Source of the DNA: Frankiales bacterium | Lineage (GTDB): Bacteria; Actinomycetota; Actinomycetes; JAFAQI01 | Reading direction: 5' to 3' | Length of the DNA: 5,208 nucleotides | NCBI GenBank assembly: GCA_019246495.1 | Contig: JAFAQI010000494.1 | Location: 1-5,208, forward strand | Part shown: positions 1 through 5,208 of the stretch, in pieces | Numbering within the stretch: position 1 is the stretch's first letter | Layout of the letters: each line of letters opens with the position of its first letter | Notes under the pieces: generated by a model | Told to the model about the DNA's origin: nothing | What the model saw: the letters and a program-made list of their open reading frames with translations, nothing else | The model's database searches: none | Program-made: the position numbers and the translations under genes

Positions 1-447
1 ATCTGCCCGTGGTGCCGTACGGCGACACCGCATCGCGAGGTCGAGGTCGCTCCGACGAACGCCGGACCGCCACGGGTGCTTCTGGTCGAGGACGACCCGT
101 CGGTCCGCGACTACGTGCGCACCGCGCTGTCGGGGACGATCGAGGTCGACGCCGTCGCGACCGCGAGCGAAGGTCTCGAGAAGGCGACGAGCGACAGCTA
201 CGACGGCGTGCTAGTCGACAACCTGCTGCCCGACCTCACCGGGGTCGAGCTCATCCGGTTGCTCCGCAGCGAGGCGCGGACCGCCGCGCTGCCGGTGATG
301 CTGTTCACCGGCGACACCAGCGGCGGCCTCGAGGAGGAGGCTCGCAACGCCGGCGCGGACGACTATCTGCAGAAGCCGGTCGAGCCGTTGCTCCTCGAGG
401 AGCGGCTGCTCGCGCTGGTGAGCCGCAGCGCACGCATCGACGCCTGA
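1..447 (+). CDS. Response regulator receiver-domain protein, probably with an N-terminal zinc ribbon (5' partial)
   Basis: The C-terminal 123 residues (from GTG 76) form a complete CheY-like receiver domain that would accept a phosphoryl group from a histidine kinase. Counting from that GTG, I see the acidic pocket D6/D7 (VEDD), phosphoacceptor D48 (VLVDNLLPD), T78 (LFTGD) and K100 (LQKP). The protein ends just after the domain, so there is no DNA-binding output; it is a single-domain or adaptor type regulator. The frame has no stop back to base 1 and no ATG, GTG or TTG before GTG 76, which also lacks a ribosome binding site. The 25 upstream codons read ICPWCRTATPHREVEV and onward; CPWC followed by R/K-T looks like the second half of a CxxC...CxxC zinc ribbon. 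I infer the true start lies outside the window. No kinase is visible. It runs codirectionally with mrp, 24 bp upstream. Receiver assignment is firm; the zinc ribbon is inferred from one half-motif. Confidence 0.85.
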   Translation: MCPWCRTATPHREVEVAPTNAGPPRVLLVEDDPSVRDYVRTALSGTIEVDAVATASEGLEKATSDSYDGVLVDNLLPDLTGVELIRLLRSEARTAALPVMLFTGDTSGGLEEEARNAGADDYLQKPVEPLLLEERLLALVSRSARIDA

Positions 448-456
448 CGCTCGACG

Positions 457-462
457 TAGGCT
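457..462 (+). promoter_or_regulatory. Putative -10 box (TAGGCT) of mrp, leaderless
   Basis: TAGGCT fits the actinobacterial TANNNT -10 pattern and ends 9 bases before the mrp ATG, so transcription would start at or within a few bases of the start codon. The G-rich stretch GGTGGGG at 463-469 is too close to the ATG to be a normal ribosome binding site. No good -35 hexamer is seen at 16-18 bp spacing. If active, mrp is transcribed separately from the upstream response regulator. Confidence 0.5.
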
Positions 463-471
463 GGTGGGGCC

Positions 472-1605
472 ATGAGCCTCCCTGCCGTCGATGCCGTCAA
501 CGCCGCGCTGGCGACCGTTTCCGACCCCGAGATCCATCGCCCGATCACCGATCTGGGCATGGTCAAGTCGGTGTCGGTCGCCGATGACGGCTCGGTCGAC
601 GTGGGGATCTACCTCACGACCCAAGGCTGCCCGCTCCGCGACCGGATCACCTCGGACGTGACCGCGGCGGTGTCGAAGGTCCCCGGAGTGACCGCGGTGC
701 GGGTGGACCTCGACGTCATGAGCGATGCCCAGCGGCAGTCGCTTCGGCAGTCACTGCAGGGTGGCCGGCCGGCGCGGACGATCACGTTTGCGCAACCCGG
801 CTCACTGACTCGCGTGCTCGCAGTCGCCAGCGGCAAGGGCGGTGTCGGGAAGTCGTCGGTGACGGCCAACCTCGCGGTCGCGATGAGCGCGCAGGGACTC
901 ACGGTCGGCGTGGTCGACGCGGACGTCTATGGCCACTCGCTGCCGCGCATGTTCGGCATCGACCATCCGCCGGCGATCGTGGACGGCATGATCGTGCCGC
1001 CGGAGTCGCACGGCGTGAAGGTCGTGTCGGCCGGCATGTTCGTCGAGGGCAACCGGCCGATCGTGTGGCGTGGTCCGATGCTGCACCGCGCGCTCGAGCA
1101 GCTCCTCGCCGACGTCTTCTGGGGCGACCTCGACGTGCTGCTGCTCGACCTCCCGCCGGGCACCGGTGACATCGCGATCTCGACCGCGCAGCTGTTGCCG
1201 ACGGCAGAGGTCGTCGTTGTGACGACGCCGCAGCTCGCCGCGCGCGAAGTCGCGGAACGTGCCGGCGCCGTCGCGGTGCAGACGCACCAGCGGCTGGCGG
1301 GGGTCGTGGAAAACATGGCGGGACTTCCTTGCCCGCACTGTGGCGAGCATGTCGACGTGTTCGGCAGTGGCGGCGGGCAGGCCGTGGCCGACTCGCTGAC
1401 GACGCTTCTCGGCGTACCCGTCCCGTTGCTCGGCTCCGTGCCGATCGACCCGCGCCTGCGCGAGGGCGGCGACACCGGCCGGCCGATCGTGCTCGACCAG
1501 CCCGACTCCCCCGCAGCGCAGGCGCTCACCGCGATCGCGCGCGACCTCGCGGCGCGGACGAAGTCGCTCGTCGGCCGCCCGCTGTCTCTGACCCCCGTCG
1601 GCTGA
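472..1605 (+). CDS. mrp: Mrp/ApbC/Ind1-type P-loop ATPase, iron-sulfur cluster carrier
   Basis: Cytoplasmic ATPase of the Mrp/NBP35 family, which binds a [4Fe-4S] cluster at a dimer interface and passes it to apo-enzymes. The 377 residues are laid out as in full-length bacterial Mrp. An N-terminal MIP18/DUF59 domain (about 1-88) has the DPE motif (18-20) and TxGCP with C53. The ATPase domain starts near 113 with the deviant Walker A GKGGVGKS (121-128). VDADVYGHSLPRMFG follows, then the Walker B-like stretch LLLDLPPGTGD (223-233). ENMAG and the paired cysteines C287 and C290 (CPHC) supply the cluster ligands. Both the ATPase and cluster-binding residues are intact, so it should be functional. 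ATG 472 gives the whole DUF59 domain and lies just after a -10 box. The gene is convergent with tatB across a strong stem-loop. Mycobacterial and streptomycete mrp genes also lie near tatB/htrA. Cluster transfer is family knowledge; client proteins are unknown. Confidence 0.95.
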   Translation: MSLPAVDAVNAALATVSDPEIHRPITDLGMVKSVSVADDGSVDVGIYLTTQGCPLRDRITSDVTAAVSKVPGVTAVRVDLDVMSDAQRQSLRQSLQGGRPARTITFAQPGSLTRVLAVASGKGGVGKSSVTANLAVAMSAQGLTVGVVDADVYGHSLPRMFGIDHPPAIVDGMIVPPESHGVKVVSAGMFVEGNRPIVWRGPMLHRALEQLLADVFWGDLDVLLLDLPPGTGDIAISTAQLLPTAEVVVVTTPQLAAREVAERAGAVAVQTHQRLAGVVENMAGLPCPHCGEHVDVFGSGGGQAVADSLTTLLGVPVPLLGSVPIDPRLREGGDTGRPIVLDQPDSPAAQALTAIARDLAARTKSLVGRPLSLTPVG

Positions 1606-1623
1606 CGCATCTGTTGGCGTATC

Positions 1624-1665
1624 TGTCCGACGGTGAACGGGCTATAGCCCTCTCACCGTCGGACA
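1624..1665. terminator. Bidirectional stem-loop terminator between convergent mrp and tatB
   Basis: A 13-bp perfect stem (TGTCCGACGGTGA at 1624-1636 pairing with TCACCGTCGGACA at 1653-1665) encloses a 12-bp perfect palindrome GGGCTATAGCCC (1639-1650). The two are separated only by a 2x2 internal loop (AC opposite TC). The structure starts 18 bp after the mrp stop and ends 10 bp beyond the tatB stop. It has no T-tract on either side, which is common for actinobacterial hairpin terminators. The near symmetry means it would fold the same way in transcripts from either gene. Confidence 0.8.
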
Positions 1666-1675
1666 CTTCCGTGGG

Positions 1676-1996
1676 TTACGTGGCGTCGGCGTCGTAAGGC
1701 GGGCGCTCGCCGGGCGGAAGCGCGGCCGGTACGCCGGGCACGACCGGGTGATCGTCGTCGTCGTCCAACACCGACTGCATGAATCTGCGCGGATGCAACG
1801 ACGCGAGGTCGAGGTCGGCCATCTCGGGACCGAGCTCGGCCTTGATGTCGGCGGAGGCGTTGCGTGCCATTGCGCGGAGTTGCCGGAGGACGCGCGCCGC
1901 TTCGGCGGCCGCCTTGGGAAGCCGGTCCGGCCCGAGTACGACGAGGCCGACGACCGCGATGACGATGAGCTCCCACCAACCGACCTGGCTGAACAT
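1676..1996 (-). CDS. tatB: Sec-independent (Tat) translocase subunit TatB
   Basis: TatB is the membrane subunit that, with TatC, receives folded proteins carrying twin-arginine signal peptides. The 106-residue protein has the TatA/B layout. A very short N-terminus leads into one membrane helix (about 8-21, WELIVIAVVGLVVLG), then the hinge GPDRLP (22-27), then an amphipathic helix (about 28-55). TatB rather than TatA is supported by the acidic residue E9 in the helix start and the length. It is also supported by the segment LHPRRFMQSVLDD (67-79), which resembles the L-x-P-R-x-F...L-D-D tail I recall from actinobacterial TatB. The C-terminus has five aspartates (78-82) followed by a proline-rich, disordered-looking tail. 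ATG 1996 lies 8 bp after the htrA stop, with GAGGCGAG as a plausible ribosome binding site overlapping that stop, so it is co-transcribed with htrA. tatA and tatC are not in the window, as usual for actinobacteria. A TatA/TatE-like role is the main alternative. Confidence 0.92.
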   Translation of the reverse strand: MFSQVGWWELIVIAVVGLVVLGPDRLPKAAAEAARVLRQLRAMARNASADIKAELGPEMADLDLASLHPRRFMQSVLDDDDDHPVVPGVPAALPPGERPPYDADAT

Positions 1997-2004
1997 CGCT
2001 CGCC

Positions 2005-3120
2005 TCAGTCGCTCGGTGCGGAGCCGAGGACGACGTTCGCCGTACGCCGCTGGCCGCCGCGCAGATAGGTCAGCGTCACGTGCGCGCCCGGCACTCGTTT
2101 GCGGATCGCGACGATGAGCTCGTCGGCCGACGTGATGCGCTGCCCGTCGACCGCAACGATGACGTCGCCGGCGTGCAGTCCGGCGCGGGCGGCCGGCCCG
2201 GTGACCGCCGACGCGCCCTTGATGATTCGCGCGCCATCACCCTCGTAGCGGCCGTCGAGCCGGACGCCGATGATCGCGTGAGTGGCGAAGCCGTTGCTGA
2301 TGATCGCGCGAGCGATGCGCTTCGCCTGGTCGATCGGGATCGCGAAGCCGAGGCCGATGTTGCCGCCCTCGCCGCCGGACAGCGGGCTGCTCGACAACGT
2401 GGCGATCGCCGAGTTGACCCCGATGACCTGCCCGCGGGCATCAACCAGCGGGCCGCCGGAGTTGCCGGGGTTGATCGCGGCGTCGGTCTGGATCGCGTCG
2501 ATGATGTTGTCGGCGGCGCCCTGGTTCGCACCCGCCGCGACCGGGCGGTCCAGCGCACTGACGATGCCGCTCGTCACGGTGCCCGCGAGTCCCAGTGGCG
2601 AGCCGACCGCGACGACCGGGTCGCCGACTGCGACCGATGCCGAGGTCCCGAGCACGGCGGCGTGCAGCCCCTGGACGCCGCGCACCTTGATGACTGCGAG
2701 GTCGCTCACCGTGTCCGGCTTGCCGACGACGGTCGCCGGCACAACCTGCTCGTCCGGCAGGATCACCCGCAGCTTTCCGCCGTGGGCGACAGCGGCGATC
2801 ACGTGGTTGTTCGTGAGGATGTAGCCGGAGTTACTGATCACGATGCCGGAGCCGGTGTCGCCACCGCTGCCCACTCGCACCTCGATCGACACGACGCTGG
2901 GAAGGATCCGTGCGGCGACAGCCGCCGTCGATCCGGCCGGGCGGCGCAGGAGCGGGCTGCTCGCCGGCACTGCTCCGATGTCGACGGTCCGCGGACGCTG
3001 CGTCGAGGCTGAGTGCGTGCGTGCCACGAGCCCGCCGATGCCGCCACCGAGGACAGCGGCGGTCATGACCGCGATGGCAAGAACAGCCCACCCGGGCGGC
3101 GAGTCTCGCCAATCGCTCAT
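2005..3120 (-). CDS. htrA: HtrA/DegP-like membrane-anchored serine protease with PDZ domain
   Basis: Trypsin-like HtrA protease that degrades or refolds damaged proteins on the outer face of the membrane. From ATG 3120 it has 371 residues. A short cytoplasmic end (MSDWRDSPPG) precedes one membrane segment (about 11-33) and a linker. The protease domain (about 65-270) has the catalytic triad H106 (LTNNHVI), D140 (SDLAVIKV) and S221 (NPGNSGGP). A single C-terminal PDZ domain (about 280-366, containing AGLHAGDVIVAVDG) follows. All catalytic residues are present. A GTG at 3159 would add 13 residues, but MSDW is preferred: the extra segment has no hydrophobic or conserved character and would cross the probable promoter. 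No ribosome binding site precedes ATG 3120, suggesting a leaderless message. It is the first gene of an htrA-tatB operon and is divergent from the methyltransferase. In Mycobacterium and Streptomyces the equivalent gene follows a sigma-E/anti-sigma pair, which is missing here. Substrates are unknown. Confidence 0.93.
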   Translation of the reverse strand: MSDWRDSPPGWAVLAIAVMTAAVLGGGIGGLVARTHSASTQRPRTVDIGAVPASSPLLRRPAGSTAAVAARILPSVVSIEVRVGSGGDTGSGIVISNSGYILTNNHVIAAVAHGGKLRVILPDEQVVPATVVGKPDTVSDLAVIKVRGVQGLHAAVLGTSASVAVGDPVVAVGSPLGLAGTVTSGIVSALDRPVAAGANQGAADNIIDAIQTDAAINPGNSGGPLVDARGQVIGVNSAIATLSSSPLSGGEGGNIGLGFAIPIDQAKRIARAIISNGFATHAIIGVRLDGRYEGDGARIIKGASAVTGPAARAGLHAGDVIVAVDGQRITSADELIVAIRKRVPGAHVTLTYLRGGQRRTANVVLGSAPSD

Positions 3121-3126
3121 CGGCCC

Positions 3127-3132
3127 ATTGTG
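3127..3132 (-). promoter_or_regulatory. Weak -10-like box (CACAAT) for htrA-tatB
   Basis: On the minus strand CACAAT is followed after 6 bases by the htrA ATG, the spacing expected for a leaderless start. It departs from TANNNT at the first base and has no evident -35, so this is only a candidate. Promoter activity somewhere in 3121-3170 is required by the divergent arrangement. Confidence 0.3.
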
Positions 3133-3141
3133 GCCCGTCGT

Positions 3142-3147
3142 TAGGCT
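3142..3147 (+). promoter_or_regulatory. Putative -10 box (TAGGCT) of the O-methyltransferase gene
   Basis: TAGGCT is identical to the box before mrp. A transcript starting 6-8 bases downstream (about 3154) would have a short leader that includes the ribosome binding site at 3160-3166. No good -35 hexamer is recognisable at the normal spacing. It lies inside the 50-bp region between the divergent htrA and methyltransferase genes. Confidence 0.5.
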
Positions 3148-3159
3148 GGCCGCGACCAC

Positions 3160-3166
3160 AGGAGGT
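3160..3166 (+). promoter_or_regulatory. Strong ribosome binding site (AGGAGGT) that decides a non-standard start
   Basis: AGGAGGT matches the anti-Shine-Dalgarno core. The six-base AGGAGG ends 5 bases before ATC 3171, optimal spacing for initiation there. No ATG, GTG or TTG lies within reach; the next standard start in the frame is ATG 3315, about 150 bases downstream. It is the best Shine-Dalgarno sequence in the window. Confidence 0.75.
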
Positions 3167-3170
3167 CGGC

Positions 3171-3821
3171 ATCAGCGCGGACGACGACGGCACAACGACA
3201 CGACGGGCACGCGACTACACCGAAGCGTGGCTCGCGGAGGACGACGCCCTGCAGAACGCGCGGCGGCGCGGCTCGGAGCTGGGCGCGGTCCCGATCCAGC
3301 CCGGCGGTGGCGCCATGCTGCGCTTCCTCGCGGCATCGATCGGTGCCCGGCACGTCGTCGAGATCGGCACGGGCGCCGGCGTCTCCGGCATCTATCTCCA
3401 GCGCGGCATGGCCCTCGACGGCGTACTCACCTCGATCGACGCGGAGGCGGAGCACCAGCGGGTCGCCAAGGAGTCGTTCGCCGAGGCTGGCCTCCCGCCC
3501 GGGCGGGCGCGGCTGATCTGCGGCCGCGCGCTCGACGTACTTCCCCGGCTCACCGATGGCGCCTACGACTTGGTGTTCGGCGACGCGGCCAAGGGCGAGT
3601 ACGGCGACTACCTCACCGAGGCGATGCGCCTGCTTCGGCCGGGCGGGATCGTCGTTTTCGACAACGCGCTGTGGCACGGCCGGGTGCCCGACGCGTCGGC
3701 GCGAGACGCCGAGACGGTCGCGGTGCGCGAGCTGCTGCGTCAGGTGAAGGACGACGAACGTCTCGTGCAGGTCCTGCTGCCCGTCGGCGACGGTCTCCTC
3801 GCCGCCGTCCTCCGCAGCTAA
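3171..3821 (+). CDS. SAM-dependent O-methyltransferase (family 3 / cation-dependent type), ATC start
   Basis: Soluble Rossmann-fold methyltransferase transferring a methyl group from S-adenosylmethionine to an unknown hydroxyl acceptor. Numbered from ATC 3171 (216 residues), motif I is VVEIGTGAGVSG (62-73), followed by the acidic strand end SID (D90). The YDLVFGDAAKGEY segment (132-144) has D138 and K141. DNALWHGRV (164-172) is the D-N pair typical of metal-dependent catechol/caffeoyl-CoA-type enzymes. A conventional call would start at ATG 3315 (168 residues), but this deletes a family-like N-terminal helix region (DYTEAWLAEDDALQNARRR, 15-33). The longer form matches the roughly 215-residue length I recall for the mycobacterial homologue Rv1220c. 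ATC 3171 lies 5 bases after AGGAGG. CTG 3249, with GGAGG 8 bases upstream, is a weaker alternative start. The gene is convergent with glgC, 10 bp apart. In related genomes this gene borders sigE. Family assignment is firm; substrate is unknown and the start is inferred. Confidence 0.88.
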   Translation: MSADDDGTTTRRARDYTEAWLAEDDALQNARRRGSELGAVPIQPGGGAMLRFLAASIGARHVVEIGTGAGVSGIYLQRGMALDGVLTSIDAEAEHQRVAKESFAEAGLPPGRARLICGRALDVLPRLTDGAYDLVFGDAAKGEYGDYLTEAMRLLRPGGIVVFDNALWHGRVPDASARDAETVAVRELLRQVKDDERLVQVLLPVGDGLLAAVLRS

Positions 3822-3831
3822 CCAACCCGGG

Positions 3832-5067
3832 CTAGGCGGGGACTTGTTGGCCCTTGCCGATCACGGTGATGCCGGAGTCGGTGACGTGGAAGCCGCGGGC
3901 GCGGTCCTCGTCCGGGTCGATGCCGACGGAGGCACCCGGCGGGATCGTCACACCCTTGTCGATGATCGTCCGGCGCAGGATGGCGCCGCGGCCGACGTCA
4001 ACCCCGTGCAGAAGGACGCAGCCGTCGACCTCGGCACGCGAGTGCACATGAACACCCGGTGAGAGCACGGAACGGCGGACCTGGCCGCCGGAGATGATGC
4101 AGCCGGGTGAGACGAGCGACTCGATGGCGTGACCCGTGCGGCCGGGTTCGTCGTGCACGAACTTCGCCGGAGGTAGCGGCGGCGTGTTCGTGAGAATCGG
4201 CCACTGGCGGTTGTAGAGGTTGAACACCGGTAGCACCGAGACGAGGTCGAGGTGCGCGTCGTAGTAGGCGTCGAGCGAGCCGACGTCACGCCAGTAGCCG
4301 CGGTCGCGGTCGGTTGCACCCGGTACGACGTTGTCCGCGAAGTCGTAGACCTGCGCATCGCCGTTGGCAACGAGCATCGGAATGACGTTGCCGCCCATGT
4401 CGTGCACGGAGCCCTCGTCGTACGCGTCCTTGCGCACCGCCTCGAGCAGCACGTCGGTCGTGAAGACGTAGTTGCCCATCGAGACGTACGACGACTCTGG
4501 GTCGTCGGGAAGTCCCGGCGGGTCATCCGGCTTCTCGAGAAAGGCGTCGATCCGCCGCCCGTCCTTCGTCCGGATGACGCCGAACGACGAGGCTTGCGAC
4601 CGCGGCACCCGGATGCCCGCGACTGTGACACCCGCACCCGAGGCGATGTGTTGCTCGACCATCTGCCGCGGGTCCATGCGATAGACGTGGTCGGCACCGA
4701 ACACGACGACGTAGGCCGGTTGCTCGTCGTAAACGAGGTTCAGCGACTGATAGATCGCATCGGCCGAACCGGAGAACCACCGCGGCCCGAGCCGCTGCTG
4801 TGCCGGCACCGGCGTGACGTAGTTGCCGAGCAACGACGACATCCGCCACGTGAGGGAGATGTGCCGGTCGAGCGAGTGCGACTTGTACTGCGTCAGCACG
4901 ACGATGCGCAGGTAGTCGGCGTTGACGAGGTTGGACAGCACGAAGTCGACGAGACGGTAGATGCCGCCGAACGGCACCGCGGGCTTCGCGCGGTCCGCCG
5001 TCAGCGGCGCGAGTCGCTTGCCCGCACCGCCGGCGAGCACCATGCCCAGAACGCCACGCTGCGCCAC
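3832..5067 (-). CDS. glgC: Glucose-1-phosphate adenylyltransferase (ADP-glucose pyrophosphorylase)
   Basis: Cytoplasmic enzyme making ADP-glucose and pyrophosphate from ATP and glucose 1-phosphate, the committed step of bacterial glycogen synthesis. From GTG 5067 it has 411 residues, close to the 404 I recall for the mycobacterial enzyme. The N-terminal nucleotidyltransferase domain contains the glycine-rich loop LAGGAGKRL (11-19). It also has AKPAVPFGG (27-35), [10 protein letters not shown] (37-46) and [20 protein letters not shown] (85-104). [10 protein letters not shown] carries the probable catalytic D126, and FLEKP carries the glucose-1-phosphate-binding K179. [14 protein letters not shown] precedes the C-terminal left-handed beta-helix (about 300-411). 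The frame extends to GTG 5124, but that would overlap glgA. GTG 5067 puts seven residues before the first beta-strand, as in homologues, and lies 7 bases after a TAGGGT box with no ribosome binding site, suggesting leaderless expression. It is divergent from glgA, its pathway partner. Allosteric control is expected from the family, but the effector cannot be read from the sequence. Confidence 0.96.
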   Translation of the reverse strand: MAQRGVLGMVLAGGAGKRLAPLTADRAKPAVPFGGIYRLVDFVLSNLVNADYLRIVVLTQYKSHSLDRHISLTWRMSSLLGNYVTPVPAQQRLGPRWFSGSADAIYQSLNLVYDEQPAYVVVFGADHVYRMDPRQMVEQHIASGAGVTVAGIRVPRSQASSFGVIRTKDGRRIDAFLEKPDDPPGLPDDPESSYVSMGNYVFTTDVLLEAVRKDAYDEGSVHDMGGNVIPMLVANGDAQVYDFADNVVPGATDRDRGYWRDVGSLDAYYDAHLDLVSVLPVFNLYNRQWPILTNTPPLPPAKFVHDEPGRTGHAIESLVSPGCIISGGQVRRSVLSPGVHVHSRAEVDGCVLLHGVDVGRGAILRRTIIDKGVTIPPGASVGIDPDEDRARGFHVTDSGITVIGKGQQVPA

Positions 5068-5074
5068 GAACCGG

Positions 5075-5080
5075 ACCCTA
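5075..5080 (-). promoter_or_regulatory. Putative -10 box (TAGGGT) of glgC, leaderless
   Basis: On the minus strand TAGGGT fits TANNNT and is 7 bases before GTG 5067, placing the transcript end at or next to the start codon. No Shine-Dalgarno sequence is present. The hexamer at 17-bp spacing (AGCCGA) is a poor -35 and falls in the initiation region of glgA. Confidence 0.5.
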
Positions 5081-5090
5081 GTCCGTCCCG

Positions 5091-5096
5091 TAACCT
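5091..5096 (+). promoter_or_regulatory. Putative -10 box (TAACCT) of glgA, leaderless
   Basis: TAACCT fits TANNNT and is 8 bases before the glgA GTG at 5105, with no ribosome binding site between. Only 10 bp separate it from the opposite-facing glgC box, so the -35 region of each promoter covers the start region of the other. Confidence 0.5.
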
Positions 5097-5104
5097 TTCG
5101 GCTC

Positions 5105-5208
5105 GTGCGCGTCGGCCTCCTCACCCGCGAGTGGCCGCCCGACGTCTACGGCGGCGCCGGAGTGCATGTCGAGTTCCTCGCCCGCGAGCTCCGCGCGCTG
5201 GTCGACCT
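5105..5208 (+). CDS. glgA: Glycogen synthase / alpha-maltose-1-phosphate synthase, GT4-type GlgA (3' partial)
   Basis: Only the first 34 codons are present; the gene runs off the right edge. They read (GTG)[28 protein letters not shown], the first strand and glycine-rich loop of actinobacterial GlgA. YGGAGVHV is the nucleotide-sugar-binding loop, in the position of K-x-GG in other glycogen synthases. It closely resembles the start of mycobacterial GlgA as I recall it ([22 protein letters not shown]). That GT4-family enzyme uses ADP-glucose, the GlgC product, to build maltose-1-phosphate or extend alpha-1,4-glucan. Divergent pairing with glgC supports the call. GTG 5105 is the natural start, with the conserved RVxxLTRE immediately after it and a -10 box 8 bases upstream. 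The acceptor (glucose 1-phosphate or glucan chain) cannot be decided from this fragment. Confidence 0.88.
   Translation, partial: MRVGLLTREWPPDVYGGAGVHVEFLARELRALVD

Noticed and set aside
927..1610. Long minus-strand open frame of 227 codons opposite mrp.
   Set aside because: It lies antisense to a clearly identified mrp gene, its translation is low-complexity Arg/Ser/Pro/Thr-rich, and no motif is seen. Long antisense open frames are expected in high-GC DNA.
1748..1767. GTCGTCGTC-type trinucleotide repeat.
   Set aside because: It simply encodes the run of five aspartates in the TatB acidic tail and is too short to be treated as a repeat element.
2080..3012. Plus-strand open frame of 310 codons opposite htrA.
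   Set aside because: Its composition is Arg/Asp/Ala/Val-rich, it resembles no family, and it overlaps the full HtrA protease and PDZ coding region on the other strand.
2843..3835. Plus-strand open frame of 330 codons spanning the htrA end and the methyltransferase.
   Set aside because: It reads the methyltransferase in the wrong frame and the protein is Arg-rich without motifs. It is a high-GC shadow.
3822..3850. Possible terminator stem CCAAC/GTTGG between the methyltransferase and glgC.
   Set aside because: It has only five base pairs and a 19-base loop, lies mostly inside glgC, and has no T-tract, so it is too weak to call.
3948..4697. Second minus-strand open frame of 249 codons inside glgC.
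   Set aside because: It is an out-of-frame Ser/Thr/Arg-rich reading of glgC, whose conserved motifs are all in the other frame.
5068..5124. Longer glgC reading from GTG 5124 (19 extra residues).
   Set aside because: The extension (Arg/Thr-rich) has no homologue-like content as I recall the family, overlaps the glgA start, and removes the leaderless promoter geometry at GTG 5067.

Overview
This 5.2 kb window is high-GC, densely coding DNA. Its gene order and protein sequences point to an actinomycete (phylum Actinomycetota). The evidence is family-level: a TatB with an actinobacterial-type tail, GlgC and GlgA closely resembling mycobacterial ones as I recall them, GTG starts, TANNNT -10 boxes a few bases from start codons, and the chromosomal order glgA / glgC / O-methyltransferase / htrA / tatB / mrp known from Mycobacterium and Streptomyces. 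I cannot name a genus. There are no tRNAs, rRNAs, insertion sequences or CRISPR arrays, and nothing suggests recent transfer.

Layout, left to right. (1) A response-regulator receiver domain on + (1-447). Its frame is open through the left edge and carries a CPWC motif, so the gene probably starts outside with a zinc ribbon. (2) An Mrp/ApbC-type iron-sulfur cluster carrier ATPase on + (472-1605), probably leaderless. (3) A large near-perfect stem-loop (1624-1665) between the convergent mrp and tatB genes, the likely bidirectional terminator. (4) tatB (1676-1996) and an htrA-like membrane-anchored serine protease (2005-3120), both on -, 8 bp apart and read as htrA-tatB. (5) A 50-bp divergent promoter region, then a SAM-dependent O-methyltransferase on + (3171-3821). 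Its only start fitting both the ribosome binding site and the family length is the rare codon ATC. (6) glgC, ADP-glucose pyrophosphorylase, on - (3832-5067), convergent with the methyltransferase. (7) A 37-bp divergent promoter region and the first 34 codons of glgA (glycogen/maltose-1-phosphate synthase type) on +, running off the right edge.

Functionally the window joins an envelope-quality block (HtrA protease and the Tat translocase subunit TatB), a cluster-assembly ATPase, and the ADP-glucose branch of alpha-glucan synthesis (GlgC makes ADP-glucose, GlgA uses it). The most notable features are the absence of the sigma-E/anti-sigma pair that normally sits between the methyltransferase and htrA, the ATC start, the back-to-back overlapping glgC/glgA promoters, and the mrp/tatB palindrome. 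I did not find a convincing undescribed multi-gene system; this is mostly a conserved actinobacterial core locus with local oddities.
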